Made by a program: the position numbers and the translations under genes. The notes beneath the pieces were generated by a model. That model did not search any database and was not told the DNA's origin. It saw only the letters and a list, made by a program, of their open reading frames with translations. Shown in pieces: positions 57,166-64,000 of a DNA stretch of 64,000 nt. The stretch covers positions 62,001 through 126,000 of the forward strand of contig JADKJB010000010.1 in assembly GCA_016722525.1 (NCBI GenBank), written 5' to 3'. Positions within the stretch are counted from its first letter, which is position 1. Each line of letters opens with the position of its first letter. This DNA comes from Bacteroidota bacterium (GTDB lineage: Bacteria; Bacteroidota; Bacteroidia; AKYH767-A; OLB10).

Positions 57166-58410
57166 ATGGCAATTCTTAAAGCATTTAAAGGCATTCGACC
57201 AACACCTGATCAAGTGGAGAAAGTAGCATCAAAACCTTATGATGTACTCAATGAAAAAGAGGCAAGGGCTGAATGTGTCAACAATCCTGTTTCTTTCTAT
57301 CATGTTATAAAACCTGAGATTGATTTTCCGGATGAATTTGATCATTATTCTCCTGAAATTTATAAAAAAGGTAAAGCTAATTTTGATCAACTGTTTAATT
57401 CTGGAATCTTTTTTCAAGACACTAAAGAGTGTCTGTACATCTATCAGCAAACAATGAATGGTAGAAAACAAAATGGAATTGTTGGAAGCGCATCTGTGGA
57501 TGATTATTTTAACAATGTCATTAAAAAGCACGAACTAACAAGACCAGATAAAGAAGAAGATCGAAAAAATCATGTTAGGGTTAGTAGCCTCAATTATGAA
57601 CCGGTATTTTTTGCCTATCCTAAAGTCCCTGCTCTTGATAGTATTGTCGATAAGGTCGTAGCCGGTAAACCTGAATATAATTTTGTTGCAGACGATGGGA
57701 TTGGTCATGCGTTTTGGGTGATTAAAGAGGACGACGTAATAAAAAATATAATTTCAGAATTTTCAAAAATTAAATCTACTTACGTTGCAGATGGGCATCA
57801 CCGTACTGCTGCCGCTGCTTTGGTTGGAAAAGAAAGAAAAGAAGCAAATGCAAAGCACACGGGAAATGAGGAATATAATTTTTTTCTGGCTGTTCATTTT
57901 CCAGATGATCAACTCGCTATAATGGATTATAACAGGGTTGTTAAAGACTTAAATGGCCACTCTGATGATCAATTTATCATTGCTTTACAAGTGAATTTTG
58001 ATGTTCAGGAAATGGGCTCTGCAATTTATAAACCTTCTGCTTTGCATAATTTCGGTATGTTCCTCGGAGGCAAGTGGTATTCTTTAACGGCAAAAACAGG
58101 AACTTATAATGATTCAGATCCTATTGGTGTATTAGATGTCACTATCCTTTCAGAACGCATTCTGGAGCCATTGTTAAATATTAAAGATTTAAGAACAGAT
58201 AAAAGAATTGAATTTGTCGGTGGACTCAGAGGCCTTGGCGAATTGGAGAAAAGAGTGAATTCAGGGGAGATGAAAGTGGCTTTCGCACTTTTTCCAGTTA
58301 CCATGAAGCAACTGATTGATATTGCTGACTCAGGAAAAATTATGCCTCCTAAAACTACCTGGTTCGAACCTAAATTAAGGAGCGGACTGATTCTCCATAG
58401 TTTGGATTAA
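57166..58410 (+). CDS. DUF1015 family protein
   Basis: An intact 414-residue protein. It opens MAILKAFKGIRPTPDQVEKV then SKPYDVLNEKEAR, the conserved DUF1015 start (family proteins begin near PFKAVRP...V..PPYDVI). Downstream: YIYQQTMNGRKQNGIVGSAS, TYVADGHHRTAAAALVGKER (a conserved His-rich loop) and VHFPDDQLAIMDYNRVVKDL. In Bacteroidota it often follows serA, as here, and has been suggested to act in serine metabolism; related proteins include free serine kinases, but that assignment is unsure for this one. The frame is intact. Confidence 0.87.
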   Translation: MAILKAFKGIRPTPDQVEKVASKPYDVLNEKEARAECVNNPVSFYHVIKPEIDFPDEFDHYSPEIYKKGKANFDQLFNSGIFFQDTKECLYIYQQTMNGRKQNGIVGSASVDDYFNNVIKKHELTRPDKEEDRKNHVRVSSLNYEPVFFAYPKVPALDSIVDKVVAGKPEYNFVADDGIGHAFWVIKEDDVIKNIISEFSKIKSTYVADGHHRTAAAALVGKERKEANAKHTGNEEYNFFLAVHFPDDQLAIMDYNRVVKDLNGHSDDQFIIALQVNFDVQEMGSAIYKPSALHNFGMFLGGKWYSLTAKTGTYNDSDPIGVLDVTILSERILEPLLNIKDLRTDKRIEFVGGLRGLGELEKRVNSGEMKVAFALFPVTMKQLIDIADSGKIMPPKTTWFEPKLRSGLILHSLD

Positions 58411-58412
58411 AT

Positions 58413-59366
58413 ATGCAGGAAATAGCTTTTCTCAAAATACGACTAGCCCAGTCCTTTCGTGAATTGAAGGCACTGGGCTTTTTGTATGCATTAATTTTAT
58501 GTGGTGGCAGTTGCCTTCTGTTGGTGGCATTCTATTCATCTCAATACTCCATGAATAATACGCTTTATGCTTTGCTGGGCCTGTCATTTGTAATTTTTTC
58601 AATTCATAGGAACCGCATTGATCATAATTTTATTCAGTTAGTAGCTGAAAGACCCTATTTGATTTTCTGTATCGAGTATGCAGTTGCTGTATTGCCTTTT
58701 ATTGTTTTATCAGCTATGAAAAGTAACTCAGCTTTATTGGTTTTGATCTTCGTGCCTGTAGCTGTTATCTCATTGATTAAAAAAGGCGTTGATACAAATG
58801 TCTCTTTTAATGTTATTGGAAATCATGTTCACAGTGAATTGTATGAATGGAAGTCGGGATTGCGGCGTTCCGGAGGAGTTGTTGTTTTATTATGGGTCTT
58901 GGCAATTTTGCTCTTAGGTATTCCATTCGCTTCTTTAATACTGTTATGGTTTGTATTGTTAATTTTATCTTCTTTTTATGATCAGGGAGAATCACGTGAT
59001 ATGATTCTTTCTTTCAAACTCAATGAAAAGAATTTCCTGTTCAGAAAATTAAGGTTACATACCTCCATCTATTTTTTATTCATGGCTCCTGTTTTAGTAT
59101 TGAATTCATTTATTTTTTCAGATAAATGGTGGGTATTTGTTTTGTTCGGTATCTTTAGCTGTGTTAACTTAATGGTATTTATTGTTTCTAAATATGCGGT
59201 ATGGAGACATGGTGAGAACAATAGCTCCAATTCAATTTTGAATACTATTTGTATGGTGGGGTTCTTTCTTCCATTTCTATTGCCCTTGCCATTATTTATT
59301 TTGATTAAAAATTATAGAAAAGCAGTTAATAATTTACATCCGCTGTTAAATGATTTCCATAAATAA
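58413..59366 (+). CDS. Predicted ABC exporter membrane protein
   Basis: An intact 317-residue membrane protein with about eight helices (for example FLYALILCGGSCLLLVAFYS and FASLILLWFVLLILSSFYDQ). No named family is recognised. Its start is three bases after the DUF1015 stop. Its last 17 bases overlap the next gene, an ABC ATPase, so it is very probably that ATPase's transmembrane partner. The substrate is unknown. Confidence 0.65.
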   Translation: MQEIAFLKIRLAQSFRELKALGFLYALILCGGSCLLLVAFYSSQYSMNNTLYALLGLSFVIFSIHRNRIDHNFIQLVAERPYLIFCIEYAVAVLPFIVLSAMKSNSALLVLIFVPVAVISLIKKGVDTNVSFNVIGNHVHSELYEWKSGLRRSGGVVVLLWVLAILLLGIPFASLILLWFVLLILSSFYDQGESRDMILSFKLNEKNFLFRKLRLHTSIYFLFMAPVLVLNSFIFSDKWWVFVLFGIFSCVNLMVFIVSKYAVWRHGENNSSNSILNTICMVGFFLPFLLPLPLFILIKNYRKAVNNLHPLLNDFHK

Positions 59367-60039
59367 AGTGGTTGCCGGTTATGGCAAGCAGCATGTTTTA
59401 AATGAACTTTCTATTAATCTGGAATCCGGATTGATCCATGGGCTTGTTGGATTAAATGGATCCGGGAAATCTACTTTATTGCGTTGTATCTGCTCATTGA
59501 TGAAGCCGATTTCAGGTACCATCTTATTGGATGAAGTTACTGTATCGAAAAGAAATATTTCACTATTAGAAACCGAACCCTATTTTTATAGTGGAATTAC
59601 TGGTCGTGAATATTTGTGGCTTTTTAAAAGTAAAGCTGAAAGTAAGTTCGATGCTACTGCCTGGCAAGAATTATTTAATATTCCTCTTGATAAATTAATT
59701 GATAATTATTCAACAGGGATGAAGAAAAAACTGGCCATACTTGGAATGCTGAAAACAAATAATCAGGTATTGTTATTTGATGAACCTTTTAATGGTCTTG
59801 ATATTGAATCATCACGTATTTTTAGTTCAGTACTAAAAAAGTTAATTGCAAGTGATAAAACCATCATTATTACTTCTCATGTTTTGGAATCGCTTACGGC
59901 CATCTGCGACAAAATTCATTATTTGAAAGATGGTGTCATCAATCAAACTTTTGATTCAATGAATGCAGAGCTAATCGATAAGGCATTGTTTCATGAATTG
60001 GATTTGCAAGTAGCAAAGAGTATCAATCAACTTCTTTAA
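59350..60039 (+). CDS. ABC transporter ATP-binding protein
   Basis: An intact 229-residue ATPase. Walker A is GLVGLNGSGKSTLLRC, the signature motif is YSTGMKKKLAIL (a common variant of LSGGQ in this subgroup), Walker B is VLLFDEPFNGLD, and the His switch is IITSHVLE. It pairs with the preceding membrane protein, with which it overlaps by 17 bases. It looks like a simple exporter of the CcmA/YhbG-like or antibiotic-resistance type rather than an importer, since no binding protein is encoded. Substrate unknown. Confidence 0.88.
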   Translation: MISINKVVAGYGKQHVLNELSINLESGLIHGLVGLNGSGKSTLLRCICSLMKPISGTILLDEVTVSKRNISLLETEPYFYSGITGREYLWLFKSKAESKFDATAWQELFNIPLDKLIDNYSTGMKKKLAILGMLKTNNQVLLFDEPFNGLDIESSRIFSSVLKKLIASDKTIIITSHVLESLTAICDKIHYLKDGVINQTFDSMNAELIDKALFHELDLQVAKSINQLL

Positions 60040-60089
60040 TTTATTTTTGCTTTTAATTTTATGTGTTATTTTTACAATTTGAATTTGAA

Positions 60090-60776
60090 ATGAAATTTCC
60101 ACTGATATTGTTGCATGGAGCATTGGGTAGTTCATCTCAATTTGATAGCTTAAAAGAGAAACTGCTTCGCAATAATCAGGTTCATTCATTTAATTTTGCA
60201 GGTCATGGTGGTAAAGCTATTCCGGACCAACTATTATCAATTGATATGTTTACAGAGGAAGTGCTTTCTTTTATTGAACAGCATAAATTGGAGTCTGTCA
60301 ATATATTTGGATATAGTATGGGCGGATATGTGGCAGTTAATTTAGCTCATAAAGTTCCCGGCAAGGTAAAGGCAATTATGACGCTGGCAACAAAATTTGA
60401 CTGGTCACCTGAAAGTTCTCTGAAAGAAATAGCAATGCTTGATGTTACTAAAATGGAACAGAAAATTCCAGATTTTGTTAGAGAGTTGAATCTGCTTCAT
60501 GTACCCAATGATTGGAAGCTGCTTGTTGAAAAATTGGTTTTGTTGATGAAAAACTTGGGTGAAAATCCAATTGGAAATGATGCATTTAAAAGTATTCAGA
60601 TTCCAATTAGATTACTGGTAGGTGATAACGACAAAATGGTTTCTGTCCAATCCACTTATGAGGTCTTTAAGCAATTCGTACACGGTTCAATGGTAGTACT
60701 TCCTGATACCCTGCACCCGTTTGAATATGTAAATCAGGAACGACTCTTATTTGAGATTTCTGATTTTTTCAAATAG
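60090..60776 (+). CDS. Alpha/beta fold hydrolase
   Basis: An intact 228-residue single-domain hydrolase. LILLHGALGSSSQF carries the oxyanion-hole HG, FGYSMGGYVAVNLAH the nucleophile Ser, LVGDNDKMVS the acid, and DTLHPFEYV the His. All triad residues are present. Size and the GYSMGG motif resemble MenH-like and other small esterases, but substrate cannot be inferred. The start at 60090 (MKFPLILLHGA) is chosen because the nine extra upstream codons do not fit the family. It follows the ABC pair by 50 bases. Confidence 0.85.
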   Translation: MKFPLILLHGALGSSSQFDSLKEKLLRNNQVHSFNFAGHGGKAIPDQLLSIDMFTEEVLSFIEQHKLESVNIFGYSMGGYVAVNLAHKVPGKVKAIMTLATKFDWSPESSLKEIAMLDVTKMEQKIPDFVRELNLLHVPNDWKLLVEKLVLLMKNLGENPIGNDAFKSIQIPIRLLVGDNDKMVSVQSTYEVFKQFVHGSMVVLPDTLHPFEYVNQERLLFEISDFFK

Positions 60777-60813
60777 TCAATCTTGAATTAGTCAACGGAA
60801 TAAATTCCAAAAC

Positions 60814-61369
60814 TTAAAATTCGCCGTTGAATGTTGTTAATTTATTTATTGGTTTTTGATTTGAATGGCCGGAGAAAACAAAATTCATCCATGCTATATC
60901 ATCATAAATAAGATCTTTTTCATAAACCATCCCCATCTTTTCTGTTACCCTTATGGAGCGTGTGTTTTGTTTTGTGTACACGGGCTACAATTCTGGTTAA
61001 TCCTAATTCATGAAATCCAAAATTGCAGCAAACCGTAGATGTTTCAACAGCCAGACCCTTGCCCCAGAATTCAGGTAGAATCCTATAGCCAATATCTACT
61101 TCGTTCTCATCCAGAATGTATTTTAAACCGCTCCAACCTATAAATTCATTGTTCGCTTTTAGTTCTATAGCCCATCTGCCAATTCCTGTTCTTGAATAGG
61201 AATCATAATTGGATAAAAATTCTTGGGCTTCAGCAATGGATTTGAAAGGGGGATCTGTGGTAAATCGAAATACATCCGGATGCAGATTTAATCGAAAAAT
61301 ATTCGCTGCATCTTCCTGGTTCATTTCTCTTAATAGGCAGCGCTCAGTTTCTAAGAAGTATTTTTTCAT
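60814..61369 (-). CDS. GNAT family acetyltransferase (RimJ/RimL type), frame-broken 3' end
   Basis: MKKYFLETERCLLREMNQED starts a GNAT_3 domain. VDIGYRILPEFWGKGLAVET carries the acetyl-CoA loop. After GLTRIVARVHK the frame shifts near 60955-60975; the other frame continues MGMVYEKDLIYDDIAWMNFV to a TAA at 60814. Total about 185 residues, normal. The start at 61369 is preferred over 61384, whose codons overlap the next gene's stop. It lies directly after the phosphodiesterase gene. Substrate unknown. Confidence 0.82.
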
Positions 61370-61373
61370 CAAC

Positions 61374-61931
61374 TTAAAATTCAATCAATTCAATTTCTTT
61401 GGAGCTATAGTTGACTATCAGGCAGGTAGGATTGGTAAATGTTCCTCCATTTTCAGGGATGTATCCCATTACTGAACCCGGATTGGCAAGAGTACAGCTG
61501 TTTACTGTTTCCAAACCGGGTTTATGACTATGCCCGTAAAATACAAAATCAAATAGACCTGATTTCGACAGTACTACTGCCAGATTAGGGTAGTGATATA
61601 CTGCAATAGAGATTCCTGTGGGTACTCCTGCTAAAACTTGGCCTCTATCTTTTATCAGAAACTCGCCATGTAAGAAGATTTGGGAATCAGGTTTTCTAGT
61701 TAGATTAGCATGGTTAACTTTGTTTAACATAGTAAAGCGATCTCCATCATTGTTGCCGAAAACTATATGAACCGGAAGTCGGGTTTTTTGGTGAATTTCT
61801 TCTATAATAAAAGGGGAACATAAATCACCGCAGCAAATAACTGAATCGCAGGATGAAGTTCCTGCTATTTTCAATGCGGTTTCAAGATTATGAAGATTAT
61901 CATGAATATCTGAAATTACGAGTGATTTCAT
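61374..61931 (-). CDS. YfcE/MJ0936-family metallophosphoesterase
   Basis: An intact 185-residue enzyme. All metal-binding motifs of the calcineurin-like fold are present: SDIHDNLHNLE, CGDLC, GNNDGDRF, and the C-terminal FYGHSHKPG with NPGS. The family hydrolyses phosphodiesters, often small ones in vitro, with Mn or Ni. The natural substrate is unknown. Close upstream of the acetyltransferase on the same strand; divergent from the YggS-type gene. Confidence 0.9.
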   Translation of the reverse strand: MKSLVISDIHDNLHNLETALKIAGTSSCDSVICCGDLCSPFIIEEIHQKTRLPVHIVFGNNDGDRFTMLNKVNHANLTRKPDSQIFLHGEFLIKDRGQVLAGVPTGISIAVYHYPNLAVVLSKSGLFDFVFYGHSHKPGLETVNSCTLANPGSVMGYIPENGGTFTNPTCLIVNYSSKEIELIEF

Positions 61932-61994
61932 TGGATATGTTGATTACAGGGTTAACTTTGTACTTCAAAATTAATAAAAACCTGTTATTCTTCA

Positions 61995-62669
61995 ATGCCT
62001 GTAGATCTCTTAAAGCTGGATAATCTCCTTATTGAACTGGAACCATTTAAAGCTAAGCTGGTTGCTGTTTCTAAAACTAAACCTATTAGTGACCTGCTAG
62101 AAGTTTATAACCACAAACATCGTTTTTTCGGAGAAAATTATGTGCAGGAATTGGTGGCTAAAAAAGAAGCGCTTCCAAATGATATTGAGTGGCATTTTAT
62201 CGGTCACTTGCAGTCTAACAAAGTTAAATTTATTGCTCCTTTTGTGAATCTAATTCAGGGGGTAGAGAGTTGGAATTTGGTGCAGGAAATAAATCGTCAA
62301 GCACTAAAGTTAAATAGTGTCATCGACATACTCCTGCAAATTCACATCGCAAAAGAAGATTCCAAATTCGGTTTTAATGAATCAGAGTTAGTTGAAGCGG
62401 TGCGACAATTGCAACAAACACCTTTGACTGGAATACGTGTCAGAGGCCTTATGGGCATGGCTTCCTTTACCGATGATGTTACTCAAATAAGAAAAGAATT
62501 CAAAAATTTGAGAAAACTTTTTGATACTACTTTATTAAGTTTGAATCCTTTTTATAGAAATGATTTTTCTATACTGAGTATGGGAATGACCAGTGATTAT
62601 AAAATCGCCTTAGAAGAGGGTAGTACCCTGATAAGAATTGGGAGTGCACTCTTTGGTGAAAGAGATTAG
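61995..62669 (+). CDS. YggS family PLP-binding protein
   Basis: An intact 224-residue protein. LVAVSKTKPISDLLEVY carries the PLP Lys, then FFGENYVQELVAKKEALPND, WHFIGHLQSNKVKFIAPFVN, GIRVRGLMGMASFTDD and FSILSMGMTSDYKIALEEGS. This is the PROSC/YggS family, involved in vitamin B6 and amino-acid homeostasis, without a clear catalytic activity. It starts with MPVDLLKLDN. Confidence 0.92.
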   Translation: MPVDLLKLDNLLIELEPFKAKLVAVSKTKPISDLLEVYNHKHRFFGENYVQELVAKKEALPNDIEWHFIGHLQSNKVKFIAPFVNLIQGVESWNLVQEINRQALKLNSVIDILLQIHIAKEDSKFGFNESELVEAVRQLQQTPLTGIRVRGLMGMASFTDDVTQIRKEFKNLRKLFDTTLLSLNPFYRNDFSILSMGMTSDYKIALEEGSTLIRIGSALFGERD

Positions 62670-62795
62670 TAGCAGCATTGTGATTAATTTATGCAAATAA
62701 AATTGACCCGATCTAAATAGAGCAGGAGTGGATAAACGCTGCTTGCAGACTCAAAATGTATTTATAAATAAGTTATTTCTCTAATCGTAAAACAT

Positions 62796-63601
62796 ATGTT
62801 CTCTTTAGCAATTCATGGTGGTGCCGGAACAATTTTTGTGCTGCCGTTGTTGAATTGGAGAATAATAAACTTTTTAATGCAGGTAAAGGCGCCGTTTTTA
62901 CGCATTCGGGAAGGCATGAAATGGATGCATCTTTAATGGATGGTTCAAATTTAATGGCAGGCGCCGTAGCCGGAGTGGCTGCTGTCAAAAACCCAGTATT
63001 GCTTGCCAGACTCATCATGGAGAAGACAGATCATGTTTTTCTGAGCGGTGCAGGTGCTGAAGAATTGGCTTCCAAATATTCATTGCCTTTCGAGTCTCCT
63101 GACTATTTTTTTGATGAATTCAGGCACCAGCAATGGCTTGCCGCCAAAGATTCGGGTGCATCATTTTTAGATCATACACAAGATAAAAAATTTGGTACTG
63201 TTGGAGCAGTGGCCCTTGATCAGAAGGGTAATATTGCAGCAGCCACCTCTACTGGCGGAATGACAAATAAAATGTATAACCGCATTGGAGATACCCCAAT
63301 TATTGGTGCCGGAACCTACGCATCCAATGCCACTTGTGGCGTTTCATGCACTGGTCATGGTGAATATTTTATCAGATCTGTGGTAGCTTATGACATTTCC
63401 TGTCTTATGGAATATAAAGGACTGTCCTTGAAGGAAGCATGTAAAGTGGTTGTCATGGAAAAATTGGTCAAAATAGGAGGGGAGGGTGGCCTTATCGCTG
63501 TTGATTCACTTGGAAATTTAGAGTTGGCATTTAATAGTGAAGGTATGTATAGGGCTTCAGTAAAAAGCGGAGAAGTGCCTTTTATTGGTATTTACAAATG
63601 A
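62796..63601 (+). CDS. Isoaspartyl peptidase/L-asparaginase with internal deletion
   Basis: An Ntn-hydrolase of the plant-type asparaginase family. From the ATG at 62796 it reads MFSLAIHGGAGTIF, then jumps into another frame at VLPLLNW. The family equivalent CAAVVELENNKLFNAGKGAV begins in a different frame at about 62836, so about 45-50 codons (the LDAV region) are missing there and the frame shifts too. The rest is normal: LDHTQDKKFGTVGAVALDQK (the nucleophile is the Thr of GTVGAVA), GNIAAATSTGGMTNKMYNRI and GDTPIIGAGTYASN. Without the missing segment the enzyme would not fold. A collapsed assembly is possible. Confidence 0.85.
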
Positions 63602-63691
63602 TTTATAGAACAATTTATCTTTTATTTTTGTTATCTTTAGGTCACCGGTGAACAATGGTGTTGTTATCTTTACAAGTAAATTCAATTTCAA

Positions 63692-64000
63692 ATGAAAAAA
63701 TCCCTGCTACTGTTTATTCTGATTTCTTTAAGCTATTGCTCTGTCACCAACGCGCAATTCTTAAATAATCGTGTTCCGATTCAAGTTTCAGAGGGTTTAT
63801 TTTTTCCCGGGAAAATTTTGATTAAAGTAAAACCACAGTTCCGTGCTGCCTGTCGCAATACTAAAGTTGATCTGGCAATTTTAAATGAATCGCTTTCTAA
63901 AATTGCAACTTCGAATATTAAAAAGAAATTCCACAATCATCAGCAACCAACATTGGATAGAAATGAACAGGGATATAAAATGATAGATCTTTCGACTATT
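63692..64000 (+). CDS. N-terminal part of a secreted protein, possibly an S8 subtilisin-like peptidase (runs off window)
   Basis: Only the first 103 codons are seen. A signal peptide (MKKSLLLFILISLSYCSVTN) is followed by a propeptide-like region (EGLFFPGKILIKVKPQFRAA) that resembles the inhibitor I9-like start of Bacteroidota subtilisins. The catalytic domain, if present, lies beyond the window. The identity is an inference from the propeptide alone. Confidence 0.5.
   Translation, partial: MKKSLLLFILISLSYCSVTNAQFLNNRVPIQVSEGLFFPGKILIKVKPQFRAACRNTKVDLAILNESLSKIATSNIKKKFHNHQQPTLDRNEQGYKMIDLSTI

Noticed and set aside
1..64000. Programmed ribosomal frameshifting as a genome-wide strategy
   Set aside because: Breaks differ in sequence context, direction and number, sit anywhere in genes, and affect essential proteins; random indel error explains them far better.
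1..64000. CRISPR arrays, prophage or defence island
   Set aside because: No regularly spaced direct repeats, no phage structural genes, and no nuclease, helicase or methylase cluster of the defence type were found; the one mobile element is the IS1182-like insert.

Overview
The window is an AT-rich stretch of a Bacteroidota chromosome. The phylum call rests on several independent marks: gliding/T9SS-associated gldF and gldG beside dnaN, at least three secreted proteins ending in T9SS type A sorting domains, a TonB-dependent receptor with an N-terminal carboxypeptidase-regulatory-like domain, the alternative GlmU-like nucleotidyltransferase, a bacillithiol deacetylase (BshB1), and -7 promoter elements of the form TAnnTTTG. 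I cannot place it below phylum from sequence alone.

Layout. 1-7237 (minus): one probable operon, ccmB-ccmC-ccmD-ccmE-ccmF (cytochrome c maturation, with a CxxxY-type CcmE), then a DUF2520 protein, a KdsC-like phosphatase, a UbiA-family prenyltransferase and maf. 7318-8034: bshB1. 8105-13614 (minus): two tandem paralogous secreted Asp-box proteins; the first is split by a degenerate IS1182-family element. 13945-17061: a glycosyltransferase and a copper-type P-ATPase with an internal deletion. 17227-22000: tRNA-His, a thioredoxin-like lipoprotein, and two unrelated peptide transporters (OPT and POT). 22155-24283: a cold-shock protein and a secreted P-domain/lysyl-oxidase-like/PKD protein. 24339-31289: phoH, SAM hydroxide adenosyltransferase, a monooxygenase-like protein, gldF, gldG, a DUF4340 protein and dnaN. 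31347-34729: aroQ, xerD, a cupin and a HI0933-type flavoprotein. 34788-43700 (minus): a secreted alpha/beta hydrolase lacking the usual nucleophile serine, a TonB receptor, and a large TamB-like protein. 43735-51752: tsaD, a coiled-coil protein, lon, the GlmU-like protein, rpL31 type B and a beta-helix lipoprotein. 51851-58410: LuxC-type acyl-CoA reductase, ferredoxin, serC, serA, an acetyltransferase and a DUF1015 protein. 58413-64000: an ABC exporter pair, a hydrolase, an acetyltransferase, a phosphodiesterase, a YggS-type PLP protein, an isoaspartyl peptidase with an internal deletion, and the start of a secreted protein.

The dominant oddity is that about half of the genes, including essential ones (dnaN, tsaD, lon, serC, ccm genes), carry one or more reading-frame breaks. 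Where I could reconstruct them, most are one-base gains or losses in homopolymer runs. This points to uncorrected indels in a long-read assembly more than to biology. Interrupted genes are therefore annotated as whole genes, with the breaks described. No CRISPR array, prophage or recognisable defence island is visible; the most interesting biology is in the secreted proteins and the variant cytochrome c maturation genes.
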